Positions 53,090 through 62,315 of a DNA stretch of 64,000 bases are shown here, one piece after another. A program made the translations under genes and the position numbers. The notes under the pieces were generated by a model. That model searched no databases. It was not told the DNA's origin and saw nothing but the letters and a program-made list of their open reading frames with translations. Every line of letters starts with the position of its first letter. The stretch's first letter is position 1. Source of the DNA: an uncultured Flavobacterium sp. (GTDB lineage: Bacteria > Bacteroidota > Bacteroidia > Flavobacteriales > Flavobacteriaceae). The DNA lies in the NCBI RefSeq assembly GCF_963422545.1, contig NZ_OY730241.1, positions 62,001-126,000 on the forward strand. The letters are read 5' to 3'.

Positions 53090-53998
53090 TCAACTCAAAA
53101 GTTTAATAAAACTATCTTCAATCGTTACTTTAGCTTCTTTTATCTCAATATTTTTAATTCCTTTACTTTCCAGAAACTGCAATAAATCTTCTTTATCAGG
53201 ATTTTCTTTGAAAGAAAAATGCGCAAACTCTCCAAAAGCATAACTCGAAAGTCGGTTTGGGTATGATGCCAAAGCTTGTAAAAGCGGATACATTTCGGCA
53301 GCTTTTACTGCAAAAAGCGCATCAGGATAATTTCCAATTATATTTTTGGGCGTATCAATCGACAGGATTTTTCCGTCTTGAATCAAAGCAATTCTATCGC
53401 AAAGATTGGCTTCATCCATATATGGCGTTGATACGATAATGGTAATATTCTGCTGTTTTAATTTCTTGAGCATTTCCCAAAATTCCTTTCTCGAAACGGG
53501 ATCAACACCAGTTGTAGGTTCATCCAGAAACAACACATTTGGTTTGTGAATCAGGGCACAGCACAAAGCTAGTTTCTGTTTCATTCCTCCTGACAATTTC
53601 CCTGCTCTTCGGGTTTTAAACGGTTCAATCTGAATGTAAATATCTTTGATTAAATCATAATTTTCTTCAATCGTAGTTCCGAATAATGTGGCAAAAAAAT
53701 TCAGATTTTCTTCCACAGTCAAATCCTGATACAACGAGAATTTCCCTGGCATATAACCAATTGTATTTCTAATCGATTTAAAATCTTTTACCACATCAAG
53801 ACCATCTACTGAAGCCGAACCCTTATCAGCAAGCAAAAGTGTTGTCAAAATTCTAAAAATACTGGTTTTTCCCGCGCCATCCGGACCAATTAATCCAAAA
53901 AGCTCGCCTTTATTTACCGAAAAGGAAACATCGTTTACGGCAACCTTTTTGTCCTTTCCGTAAGTTTTGACAATATTTTTTACAACAACAGATTCCAT
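53090..53998 (-). CDS. ABC transporter ATP-binding protein
   Basis: 302 aa. Walker A GPDGAGKTS, signature AGKLSGGMKQKLALCC (canonical), Walker B NVLFLDEPTTGVDPVSR and switch region STPYMDEANLC (the His is Pro-Tyr-shifted). The last ~80 residues form a C-terminal extension. The start overlaps the HlyD stop by TAATG. With the downstream ATPase (degenerate signature) it likely forms an asymmetric pair powering the exporter. Confidence 0.92.
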   Translation of the reverse strand: MESVVVKNIVKTYGKDKKVAVNDVSFSVNKGELFGLIGPDGAGKTSIFRILTTLLLADKGSASVDGLDVVKDFKSIRNTIGYMPGKFSLYQDLTVEENLNFFATLFGTTIEENYDLIKDIYIQIEPFKTRRAGKLSGGMKQKLALCCALIHKPNVLFLDEPTTGVDPVSRKEFWEMLKKLKQQNITIIVSTPYMDEANLCDRIALIQDGKILSIDTPKNIIGNYPDALFAVKAAEMYPLLQALASYPNRLSSYAFGEFAHFSFKENPDKEDLLQFLESKGIKNIEIKEAKVTIEDSFIKLLS

Positions 53999-54891
53999 TA
54001 TTTTAAAAGTTTTATTTCGCCATACATTCCAATTTTAAGATAACCGTCATTTTTAACTCTAACCTTTATGGCGTAAACCAAATTGGCACGTTCGTCTTTT
54101 GTCTGAATTGTTTTTGGCGTAAACTCTGCTTTATCGCTAATCCATTCTACAGCACCTTCATATTCTTTATAGGTTTTGTTTGTGGCATCTACAAAAACTT
54201 TTACTTTATCATTCAATTTAACCGTTGGCAATTGATCTCCGGTAATATAAACTCTCAAAATTATAGTCGATAAATCGGCTATTTTATACAATGGTTTGCC
54301 CATTGTCGCCATTTCGCCGACTTCAGCATATTTAGTTAATACAGTTCCATTGGTTTTATTGGTAATTTTCGATTTAGCTAATTGATCTTTTATCTGACTA
54401 ACCTGTACTTTTAAGGTTTGTGTTTCGTCATCAATTCCCCTTGTATTAATATCCAATTGTTTTTGCAAAGCATTGATTTGTTTTTGTATAACGGCAACTT
54501 TAGTGGTAGCATCATCAAGTTGCTTTCTGGTTGCAGCATCGGCTTTTACCAGATTTTGCATGCGTTGCTGATCAATTTTCGCCTGACGCAATTCTTCTCT
54601 GTAAACATCTAATTGTGAATTTATATCCGGTTTTTTGCTTTGCGTTGCTTTAATTTGTGCCAATAATTGATCTCGCTTAAGCGAAAGTTGGATCGTATCG
54701 ATATAACCTACCATTTGACCTTCTTTTAAGGCGTTTCCTTCCTCAACATTCAATTCTTTGATAATTCCGCCCGCTTCTGCCGGAATAATGGTTTCTACGG
54801 CTTCAAAAGTTCCTGTGGCATCAAATTCATTCTTATTATCAGAACATGATATTGCAAATGCTGCTATTGTTATGAATAGTATTCTTTTCAT
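53998..54891 (-). CDS. HlyD/AcrA-family periplasmic adaptor lipoprotein
   Basis: 297 aa. Lipobox AISC (Cys16), so it is an inner-membrane-anchored lipoprotein. Biotinyl-lipoyl-like half (EAGGIIKELNVEEGNALKEGQ), a long coiled-coil hairpin ~75-170 (QSKKPDINSQLDVYREELRQAK...QINALQKQLDI), the second lipoyl half (TNGTVLTKYAEVGEMATMGKPLY), then a beta-barrel domain. It bridges the ABC permeases and the TolC channel. Confidence 0.93.
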   Translation of the reverse strand: MKRILFITIAAFAISCSDNKNEFDATGTFEAVETIIPAEAGGIIKELNVEEGNALKEGQMVGYIDTIQLSLKRDQLLAQIKATQSKKPDINSQLDVYREELRQAKIDQQRMQNLVKADAATRKQLDDATTKVAVIQKQINALQKQLDINTRGIDDETQTLKVQVSQIKDQLAKSKITNKTNGTVLTKYAEVGEMATMGKPLYKIADLSTIILRVYITGDQLPTVKLNDKVKVFVDATNKTYKEYEGAVEWISDKAEFTPKTIQTKDERANLVYAIKVRVKNDGYLKIGMYGEIKLLK

Positions 54892-54899
54892 CTCTATAA

Positions 54900-56171
54900 T
54901 TAATTACCGGTTATTAATTTTTGTCTGTATTGCGCCAGAAGCAAATCTGTTTCATGGATTATTTTGTTCTGTGTAGCCGCATTTTCCTCGTTTACTTTGC
55001 GCAAATAGTCACTGGAATCAATTACACCATTTTCTAATTGTGCCAAGGCTGCTTTTTTTACACTATTTCTAAGCATTATAATCTCATTATCAGAAACAAG
55101 ATATTCTTGCAGTTTCGTAATTTCGGCATTTTGCTGTTTAACAGATTGATTGGTATTAAAAAGAAAAACTTCCTTATCTACTTCAAGTTGCTGTTTACTG
55201 ATATCGATAATCTGCTTTTGTTTTTTATCCGTATAAAGTCCCGTTAAAGACCAATTAAGCCTGACACCGCCAATATAATAGCCTTTCCAGCCTTCTTCGA
55301 ACATATTCAATCCGGGATTTCCGATACCGCCTTGCACGAAAAAATTGAACTTGGGTAAATTCTGAATTTCAATTGTTTTTTTACCAAGTTCCAGACTTTC
55401 GTTTCGATAAGTAAAAAGCTCCAGTTCAGGACGTTTTATCTCTGTTGAATTTACAACATTTGCAGGAATTTCAAGTTGAGTATCCGACGCCAATTCTGAG
55501 TTAATAAAAAGCCCTAACATGTCTAAATATGATTTTCTGTAATTGCGAATCCCAATTGCCATTTGGTCAGCTTTGAGATATTCTGCTTTAAGCAAATCCA
55601 GACTACTTCTATAAGCTGTACCATTTGCAAGTTGCGCTTCGACAGTTTTCATTCCGATACTAATATCATTTTTAAGTAAATCATTCTGACGAAGCTGTTC
55701 TTCAAAAACAAGAATTCCAAAATAAAGCTCCGTAATTCGTTGTTTTACGGCATACAAATCGACTTTGAGTTGTTGTTCAGAAACTTTAGTTTGTTTTTCG
55801 ACAATTTCCTTCTGTTGTTTCAACGCACCTCCATCATAAATAAGCTGATTTACTTCCGCGTAAGCGCGATATTGATCATTTTTCAAAATAGGTACTTCGA
55901 ATCCTGGCATTCTAATGGGCAATTTTGTAACATCTGACTGATAGGTTGCCTGACCAAAAATATCAAACTTGGGATAATATCCTTTGGCAATATTATCAAT
56001 CGTGTATTCGCTGCTTTTGGCAATCAAATCTCTTTTTTTCGATAACGGATAATTTTCTTCTGCCAATGCATAACAATCTTCAAGCTTTAAAAACTTACGT
56101 TCTTGTTGTGCATAAAACTGAAATACAGGAAAAATAACCAGTAGAACAACTAACAACCTTTTCATATTCAA
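54900..56171 (-). CDS. TolC-family outer membrane efflux protein
   Basis: 423 aa. Signal peptide (1-21, FPVFQFYAQQ). Two repeats of long alpha-helices (LKLEDCYALAEENYPLSKKRDLIAKSSEYTIDNIAKGYYPK and the C-terminal half) with beta-strand loops, as in TolC/OprM. It forms the outer membrane exit duct of the exporter. First gene after tetR; a TetR-type operator lies in the 59-bp gap at 56196-56211. Confidence 0.92.
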   Translation of the reverse strand: MNMKRLLVVLLVIFPVFQFYAQQERKFLKLEDCYALAEENYPLSKKRDLIAKSSEYTIDNIAKGYYPKFDIFGQATYQSDVTKLPIRMPGFEVPILKNDQYRAYAEVNQLIYDGGALKQQKEIVEKQTKVSEQQLKVDLYAVKQRITELYFGILVFEEQLRQNDLLKNDISIGMKTVEAQLANGTAYRSSLDLLKAEYLKADQMAIGIRNYRKSYLDMLGLFINSELASDTQLEIPANVVNSTEIKRPELELFTYRNESLELGKKTIEIQNLPKFNFFVQGGIGNPGLNMFEEGWKGYYIGGVRLNWSLTGLYTDKKQKQIIDISKQQLEVDKEVFLFNTNQSVKQQNAEITKLQEYLVSDNEIIMLRNSVKKAALAQLENGVIDSSDYLRKVNEENAATQNKIIHETDLLLAQYRQKLITGN

Positions 56172-56195
56172 TTTTTTAACATTTAATATTTCGTT

Positions 56196-56211
56196 TTAAT
56201 CATTTGATTAA
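56196..56211. promoter_or_regulatory. TetR operator between tetR and tolC
   Basis: ttaatcatttgattaa: a 16-bp palindrome except for the two centre bases. It is the same 16 bp as at 56889-56904, upstream of tetR, so both are probably bound by the TetR protein encoded between them. Confidence 0.7.
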
Positions 56212-56230
56212 ATTAAGTCCAAAAAAATAG

Positions 56231-56833
56231 CTACGAATTTATCATAGCATTAAACCATTGTACAATCAGCACCTTTCTTTCTTCGGTAAAATCGCTTAAT
56301 TGATTTGCTGACATAACGCCTGCAGATTCTAAAACGGGTTTTGCTATAAACGGAAAAATACACATTGACAAGATGTTTATTATAAAATGTAACGGATGAA
56401 TATCGGGTCTTTTTTCCTGAAGCTGCTTTACAAAATAAGATTCGGTCAACAATTTTCCGGCTTGCATTTTATTGCCAAAATGTTCCGGATTGTTTCGTAT
56501 TTCGCTCAAAACAAACAAAGGCAAACCCGGATTTTGACTTAACATTGTAATATAAGCATCAGCAATTAAAGCTACTTTTTCATCTAAAGATGTATTTTGA
56601 TTATTAACAACCGGTGCAATTACTCCAAATAACTTTGCTACTTTCTCAGCCATTACCAGCTCAAAAAGTTTTTCTTTACTTCTAAAGTAATAGTTTAACA
56701 AGGCAAGGTTAATTCCTGCTTCTTCAGCAATATCACGAGTACGCGTAGCTGAATATCCTTTTTGCGTAAATACGGTTCGGGCTGCCTCTTTTATTCTTTC
56801 CTCGGTGCTTGCGTCTTTGCTTTTTGGTGCCAT
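56231..56833 (-). CDS. TetR/AcrR-family regulator of the exporter operon
   Basis: 200 aa. HTH at ~14-58 (KEAARTVFTQKGYSATRTRDIAEEAGINLALLNYYFRSKEKLFELV). The C-terminal helical domain includes PGLPLFVLSEIRNNPEHFG, a feature of the CecR/YbiH branch that sits next to YbhGFSR exporters. It is the first gene of the operon, with its own promoter at 56852-56883 and matching operators on both sides. Confidence 0.93.
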   Translation of the reverse strand: MAPKSKDASTEERIKEAARTVFTQKGYSATRTRDIAEEAGINLALLNYYFRSKEKLFELVMAEKVAKLFGVIAPVVNNQNTSLDEKVALIADAYITMLSQNPGLPLFVLSEIRNNPEHFGNKMQAGKLLTESYFVKQLQEKRPDIHPLHFIINILSMCIFPFIAKPVLESAGVMSANQLSDFTEERKVLIVQWFNAMINS

Positions 56834-56851
56834 AATTATTTTAATCTAATG

Positions 56852-56883
56852 CAAAGGTATAAATTAATTTTAAAATTAAACAA
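56852..56883 (-). promoter_or_regulatory. flavobacterial-type promoter of the tetR-tolC operon
   Basis: On the minus strand: TTG (56881-56883), 21-nt spacer, TACCTTTG (56852-56859). The operator at 56889-56904 starts 5 bp upstream of the -33 box. Confidence 0.65.
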
Positions 56884-56888
56884 AAGAT

Positions 56889-56904
56889 TTAATCATTTGA
56901 TTAA
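56889..56904. promoter_or_regulatory. TetR operator upstream of tetR
   Basis: ttaatcatttgattaa, identical to the site at 56196-56211. Position next to the promoter at 56852-56883 fits autoregulation. Confidence 0.7.
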
Positions 56905-56995
56905 TTTTTATAATAAATGAAAGAAAAATCAAACTTCCAGATCGAAAAATAAATTGATTAGATGCTTAGAAATAATGCAAATCAAGATTTGAAAT

Positions 56996-57368
56996 GTGCC
57001 ATTAGGTACAAAATATCGGTAAAGATTATGGATTCAAAATTGGCAGGCGCGCCGTCAATGTCATTAAGTTAAGGGGAAATCTGCAAAATTGCTTAACCGT
57101 TTAATCAAGAAAGTAATTAGAAAAATCCGTTTTTATCAGCGTTTTCGCTTTAGCGAATCAGTAAAATCAGCGTCTAATTTTGACGCGGATAAAAACAGAT
57201 TTACTTCGTAAAAACGCAGATAAAAACGGATTTTATTTTCTAAAAGCTTAACTTAATGGCATTGGGCGCGCCGTAGGCACGCAACAAAACGCTAATCATT
57301 GCGTACCTACGGCACGCTAAATTTATTCCAATTCTTATTTTCTACCGATATTTTGTGCCTAACGGCAC
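56996..57368. repeat. nested palindromic element type A, interrupted copy
   Basis: Outer arms 56996-57021 and 57343-57368 pair at 24 of 26 positions and match those at 47252-47402. Right inner arms 57265-57284 and 57299-57318 match the inner palindrome too. The left side is split by the 209-bp element at 57056-57264. Confidence 0.82.
57056..57264. mobile_element. 209-bp MITE-like element (type B) inserted into the type A repeat
   Basis: Terminal inverted repeats of 18 bp (57056-57073 and 57247-57264; caatg.cattaagttaag) match at 17 positions. The insertion is flanked by an exact 10-bp direct duplication, ggcgcgccgt (57046-57055 and 57265-57274), the mark of transposition. Inside are inverted copies of aatccgtttttatc. 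No transposase, so it is non-autonomous. Confidence 0.82.
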
Positions 57369-57612
57369 GAATTGCAAACTTTCGACCTTGATTGCTATAT
57401 AATTATCTACTTAATATTTGTTTTTAGGCATCATTTAAAATGAATTTTCTTAAACATTATCAATAATACATAAACACATACCATAATTAAGTCATTAAAA
57501 AATAATTAAATCATTTATTTTTTAACATTATACACATCATATTAATATTTTTATTATCATTGTAGCACAGTATAGTATAGTACTGCATCTTAACTATCTA
57601 AAATAAATTATT

Positions 57613-60291
57613 ATGCAAGAAAAAATTACAAAAGAAAAATTTTCGGTTAAAAGGTTTCTTACCGTCATAGTATTATTATTTGCCTTATGTAGTTCAGCTC
57701 AAACTTATGAATTCGAAAATGGCACACGCACCAATAACGCCAACATACAAAACTGTGATGCCTGTTCCGGCAAAATAGTTGGGAATTTGGGTGGCGATAG
57801 CAACGTTTCGGTAAACGTTTCTGTAGCAATGACAGGCTGGTACAATTTGCAATTATTTTATTGCACCGGCGATCCGCGAACAATTCGGTTAACAGCAGGT
57901 TCGGCAACAGCCATAGCGATTCCGTGTGATCCTAGTGGCGGATGGAGTACTGCTGCTTCCAAGAACATAAGTGTCTATTTAAACAGCGGAACCACTACCC
58001 TGCTTTGGGACAACACAAGTTCCTGGGCTCCTAATCTCGATAAATTTGTTCTGACTCCAATGGCCGCGTCAAGTATTCAAACCGTAAATTTTGGAACAAA
58101 TAATAGTGTGGTTTACAATTTAACCAACAAGACTTATAACGTAAAATTTAATGGCGCAACGGTTGTCACCAATGCATCGGCTTATGCTTTTAGCGATCAG
58201 CAATATGTGAGTAGTAATTTTGCAACAGCAGTTTATACTACGGAACAATTTACTGATAATATTGGCAGCGGCACCAAACATATTTTCACTTTAAGTGGAA
58301 ATTACACTTTGGGAATGCAGCAGGTTTTCTACACTTATACCAACAAAAATTATCTTGCTGTTCAGGTTGTCCTTACGGGAAATGGTTCTAATTGCTATAA
58401 AATGTCGCCTTTGACAAGTTATCAGGTTACGCCAAATTTTGGCAGTGGAGACACCAGAGCCGTATTTGTGCCTTATGATAATGATGCCTGGGTTCGCTAT
58501 AATGCATATCCGCTTAACGCTGCTGATTTTACGGCGTCTGAGGTTACTAATATTTACAATAATACCAACCGTAAAGGCTTGGTTATTGGCTCTCTTGAAC
58601 ATACTAAATGGAAAACCGGTATTACAGTAAATGGCGGCGGTACTTCATCTGCCTATGTATCGGTTATTGCGGGATGGACAAAGAAAGAGGTAACAAGAGA
58701 TACTCGTGGTCATGGTTGGGTAAACGTTGGCCAAACGAGTTGTCCTTCGCCTAAAGTAATCATTAGTGCTAATGACGATTGGAGAGCTGGTTTTGAAGAA
58801 TTTGCTCAGGCAAATGCTGCACTGCAACCTAAATATATTTTTGACTGGACTGCGCCAAAACCTATGGGCTGGAATAGCTGGGGCGCGATGCAGACTTCTA
58901 TCAACTTTACTAAAGTTAATGCGGTTGTAGACTTTTTTCATGATGATTGTCCGGCATTTAAAACCGAAGACAACACTTTATTCATTGACCTTGATTCGTA
59001 TTGGGACAATATGAGTGATGCACAACTGGCACAATTTGTTACTTATGCTAAAAGCAAAGGATTTAAAGCAGGGATTTATTGGGCTCCGTTTGTAGATTGG
59101 GGCAAATACAATCGTCAGGTCGAAGGCAGTTCGTACAACTATAATCAATGTTGGACTACCGTTAATGGTGCTCCTTTTGAACTTGACGGCGCTTATGCCA
59201 TGGATCCTACAAGTCCGGGAACTAAAGCGAGAATACATTTTTTTATTAACCGTTTTAAAGCCGCAGGATTTGAGATGGTAAAAGTTGACTTTTTAACGCA
59301 CGCCAGTATAGAAGCTGATAGTTTTGTTAATTATCAGCTGCATACCGGTATGGAGGCTTATCAGGAAGGAATGAAGTATTTAGTCGACGAGATTAATGGC
59401 ACAATGCTGGTAGAAGCCGCAATATCTCCAAATATTGCAACGGGTCCTTATGTGCATGTTCGCCGTATTGCCTGCGATGCTTACAGCAGCATTGGCGATA
59501 GCGATTATACACTTAACAGTACTACTTATGGATGGTGGCAAAATCAGATCTATGATTATCTGGATGCTGATCACGTTGTATTGGGCAGTGTTACTGCGGG
59601 AGAAAATCGTGCGAGACTTTTAAGCAGTGTCGTAACGGGAACAATTACAACTGGTGACGATTTTTCTGTTGCAGGAGTTTGGAAATCGAAAGCGCAGAGT
59701 CTTCTGCAAAATAATGAGGTCATGAATGTTGCCCGTGCCGATATGCATTTTCTTCCTGCCGATGGTAATACGGGTTACAATGCTGCCAACATTTTCTCGG
59801 CTACGCACAACGACGTTACTTATGTTGCCGTATTTAATTACAGTGATGCGGCAGTGACTAATAATGTTAGTTTAAGTCGTCTTGGTTTAGGATCTGGAAA
59901 TTATACGGTTAAAGAATTATATTCCGGTACGACAAGTACAACACAAGGAACGCTAAGTGTACAATTGCCAAAAGCAGATGCGGCATTGTATGCCATTTCA
60001 CTTGGATCGACATTAAGTGCACCTGTTTTTTTCAAAGCTGCTGCAGCCAACTACATTTTCCCGAATCCTGTATCGAATACTTTTAGAATAAAATTTGATC
60101 ATTCAATTAATGGTCCGGTTGCACTTTCTATGTATGATACGGCAGGCAAAGAGGTATGGAAAACAACTATTATTGCCGAAGACATGATTACTTCAGAGAT
60201 ACCAGTAAATGGTCTTCCTAAAGGTATTTATATGATAAAAGCTACGACAGGAGAAAATTCGGTACAAAACTTTAAATTCGTTAAAAGATAA
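57613..60291 (+). CDS. clan GH-D (GH27-like) glycosidase with CBM and T9SS type A signal
   Basis: 892 aa. A signal peptide lies at ~10-30 (RFLTVIVLLFALCSSAQ). A CBM35/6-like beta-sandwich follows at ~32-150, then another beta-rich region. The catalytic barrel starts at ~412 (PKPMGWNSWGAMQ), with DLDSYWDNMSDAQL, GFKAGIYWAPFVDWG and the probable nucleophile Asp in MVKVDFLTHAS (~558). The C-terminal ~75 residues (YIFPNPVSNTFRI...GLPKGIYMIKATT..FKFVKR) are a type A T9SS sorting domain. Likely a secreted or surface alpha-galactosidase-type enzyme; the exact sugar is uncertain. Confidence 0.87.
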   Translation: MQEKITKEKFSVKRFLTVIVLLFALCSSAQTYEFENGTRTNNANIQNCDACSGKIVGNLGGDSNVSVNVSVAMTGWYNLQLFYCTGDPRTIRLTAGSATAIAIPCDPSGGWSTAASKNISVYLNSGTTTLLWDNTSSWAPNLDKFVLTPMAASSIQTVNFGTNNSVVYNLTNKTYNVKFNGATVVTNASAYAFSDQQYVSSNFATAVYTTEQFTDNIGSGTKHIFTLSGNYTLGMQQVFYTYTNKNYLAVQVVLTGNGSNCYKMSPLTSYQVTPNFGSGDTRAVFVPYDNDAWVRYNAYPLNAADFTASEVTNIYNNTNRKGLVIGSLEHTKWKTGITVNGGGTSSAYVSVIAGWTKKEVTRDTRGHGWVNVGQTSCPSPKVIISANDDWRAGFEEFAQANAALQPKYIFDWTAPKPMGWNSWGAMQTSINFTKVNAVVDFFHDDCPAFKTEDNTLFIDLDSYWDNMSDAQLAQFVTYAKSKGFKAGIYWAPFVDWGKYNRQVEGSSYNYNQCWTTVNGAPFELDGAYAMDPTSPGTKARIHFFINRFKAAGFEMVKVDFLTHASIEADSFVNYQLHTGMEAYQEGMKYLVDEINGTMLVEAAISPNIATGPYVHVRRIACDAYSSIGDSDYTLNSTTYGWWQNQIYDYLDADHVVLGSVTAGENRARLLSSVVTGTITTGDDFSVAGVWKSKAQSLLQNNEVMNVARADMHFLPADGNTGYNAANIFSATHNDVTYVAVFNYSDAAVTNNVSLSRLGLGSGNYTVKELYSGTTSTTQGTLSVQLPKADAALYAISLGSTLSAPVFFKAAAANYIFPNPVSNTFRIKFDHSINGPVALSMYDTAGKEVWKTTIIAEDMITSEIPVNGLPKGIYMIKATTGENSVQNFKFVKR

Positions 60292-60365
60292 ATTTTGAAA
60301 TAATCTGATTTATAAATTAAAACCCCATTGAAATATCATCTGGGCATAAATATTATGAATCCATT

Positions 60366-60469
60366 TTAAACACTAATTTCACTAATTTTCACAAATACTC
60401 AAGGTTTAATTAGTTTGTGAAATTAATTTCACAAACTAATTAGTGGCAATTCGTGAAATTCGTGTTTAA
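60366..60469. repeat. 104-bp nested palindrome between convergent genes
   Basis: Core: a perfect 36-bp palindrome (60407-60442) with 18-bp arms taattagtttgtgaaatt. Outer arms (60366-60382 and 60453-60469) pair at 16 of 17 positions. It lies between the glycosidase and xylA ends, so it may also act as a shared terminator. Confidence 0.7.
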
Positions 60470-60558
60470 TTTTTTTATGTCCAGATATTTCAATGCTTTT
60501 TTTAACTCTTTTGAAATTAATTATATTGTAGTTGTTCAGAGAAACAGAGGAATCGTAA

Positions 60559-61884
60559 TTAGATATATCGATTAATAATATTCTCAAAAAGTTCTTGTTT
60601 TCCGCTTTGTAATTCGAGTTCGCCGTTTTCTCTCGCAATAGCGTACAAATCTTTAAAGTTTAGTTTTCCTTGTTCAAATTCTTTTCCTTTTCCGGTGTCA
60701 AAAGAACTGTAGCGCTCTTTTCTCAGGTTTTCATACGGTGAAGACGTCATAATTTTATCTGCTGTCAATAAAGCTCTTGCAAAAACATCTGCACCTCCAA
60801 TATGTGCCAGAAAAATATCCTCCATATCTGTGGAGTTTCTTCTAATTTTCGAATCAAAGTTTACTCCGCCTCCATCAACTCCTCCGGCTTTAAGAAAAAC
60901 CAGCATTGCCTCTGTAACTTCCTGAATATTGTTTGGAAACTGAGAAGTATCCCAACCATTCTGGTTATCTCCTCTATTGGCATCAATACTTCCTAACATT
61001 CCTGACATTGCTGCTACTTCAAGCTCATGCTGAAAAGTGTGTTGAGCCAATGTCGCATGGTTTACTTCGATATTTAATTTAAAATCTTTCTCTAAACCAT
61101 ATTTATGTAAAAAACCAATAGTCGTTGCACAATCAAAATCGTATTGATGTTTAGAAGGTTCCATAGGTTTTGGCTCGATTAAAAAAGTCCCTTTAAAACC
61201 GTGACTTCTCGCATAATCCCGTGCCTGTGCTAAAAATGTTCCCATATGATCCAGTTCTCGTTTCATATCTGTATTCAGTAAAGTCAGATATCCTTCGCGA
61301 GCTCCCCAAAAAACATAATTTTCGCCATTAAGTGCAATAGTTGCATCTAATGCCAGTTTTACCTGAGCAGCAGCTCTGGCAACTACCTTAAAATCCGGAT
61401 TTGTAGCTGCGCCATTCATATAACGCGGATTAGAGAAACAATTTGCGGCACCCCAAAGTGCTTTTATACCTGACGCTTGTTGTTTTTCTTTTATATAGTC
61501 AGTCATAGTGGCTAATCGCAACTCCGATTGAGCAAAAGTCTGCCCTTCCTGAACCAGATCATAATCGTGAAAACAATAATAATCAAAACCCATTTTGCTT
61601 ATAAACTCAAAAGCAGCATCTGCTCGGTTTTTTGCGGCCTGAATTGGTTCTCTCAATTCGTTCCAGGAAAGAGTTTTAGTTGCTTGTCCAAAAGTATCCG
61701 CACCATTACCACCGAAACTGTACCAATATGATATAGCAAATTTAAAATGTTCACGCATCGTTTTACCTGCAACGATTTGTTCCGGATTATAATATCTAAA
61801 GGCCAATGGGTTATCAGAATCTTTTCCTTCAAAATTGATTTTATCGATTCCTTTATAATACTCGTTGTCTCCTAAAATTACCAT
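60559..61884 (-). CDS. xylA: xylose isomerase
   Basis: 441 aa. Converts D-xylose to D-xylulose in the cytoplasm with two divalent metal ions. Active-site His106 and Asp109 lie in CFHDYD. ENYVFWGAREGYLTLLNTD, IEPKPMEPSKHQYDFD (metal-binding Glu and the Lys), NIEVNHATLAQHTFQHE and GSIDANRGD..NGWDTSQFP complete the signature. No xylB or xylose transporter gene is in the window. A TATCTTTG -7 box stands on the minus strand at 61943-61950. Confidence 0.96.
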   Translation of the reverse strand: MVILGDNEYYKGIDKINFEGKDSDNPLAFRYYNPEQIVAGKTMREHFKFAISYWYSFGGNGADTFGQATKTLSWNELREPIQAAKNRADAAFEFISKMGFDYYCFHDYDLVQEGQTFAQSELRLATMTDYIKEKQQASGIKALWGAANCFSNPRYMNGAATNPDFKVVARAAAQVKLALDATIALNGENYVFWGAREGYLTLLNTDMKRELDHMGTFLAQARDYARSHGFKGTFLIEPKPMEPSKHQYDFDCATTIGFLHKYGLEKDFKLNIEVNHATLAQHTFQHELEVAAMSGMLGSIDANRGDNQNGWDTSQFPNNIQEVTEAMLVFLKAGGVDGGGVNFDSKIRRNSTDMEDIFLAHIGGADVFARALLTADKIMTSSPYENLRKERYSSFDTGKGKEFEQGKLNFKDLYAIARENGELELQSGKQELFENIINRYI

Positions 61885-62315
61885 TTTTTTTTTACTTTAA
61901 CATTAACCTAATTTCCTTCTTAACCCTTGCTATATGTGGGACCAAAGATATCGTTTAAATGACTATATGAAAATAAATATATGTTTCAAAATTTTATTCT
62001 AAAGCCAATTTTGTTACAAAATTCATCACAGTCTAATAATCAAACCAACGGAATATTTCCCCAAAATAACAATCTAATAATTCTGATATCTTATATAACT
62101 TTCTTCTAAATTGATGTCTAAATATACATCAAAATTTTGATTCCATTTGCCTCTCCATAAAGATTTAATACGTTTTTACTTTGTAAAAAAAATCCCTTTT
62201 TAACTCTTTTTCCCTTTCAAATCACCTCTGTAAAACCCTAATTAATTGATTTTTAAATAACAAATTAATATACAAAACAAATAAATGTAGTATTTTTATA
62301 ACAAAGTAAATAAGT
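61885..62315. other. intergenic region between divergent genes
   Basis: 431 bp, AT-rich. Contains TATCTTTG for xylA on the minus strand (61943-61950). TATTTTTA at 62290-62297 is a poor -7 match for mprF. No gene or RNA was seen. Confidence 0.5.

Larger units (their letters stand above)
56834..57612. other. long intergenic region holding nested repeats
   Basis: 779 bp between the divergent tetR and glycosidase genes. From left: TetR promoter and operator, the type A element at 56996-57368 that contains the type B insertion at 57056-57264, then ~240 bp of very AT-rich DNA before the glycosidase start. No gene or RNA was recognised. Confidence 0.6.

Noticed and set aside
57665..59808. Multiple minus-strand ORFs opposite the GH-D glycosidase gene
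   Set aside because: Low-complexity translations opposite a strongly supported gene with signal peptide, catalytic motifs and sorting domain.
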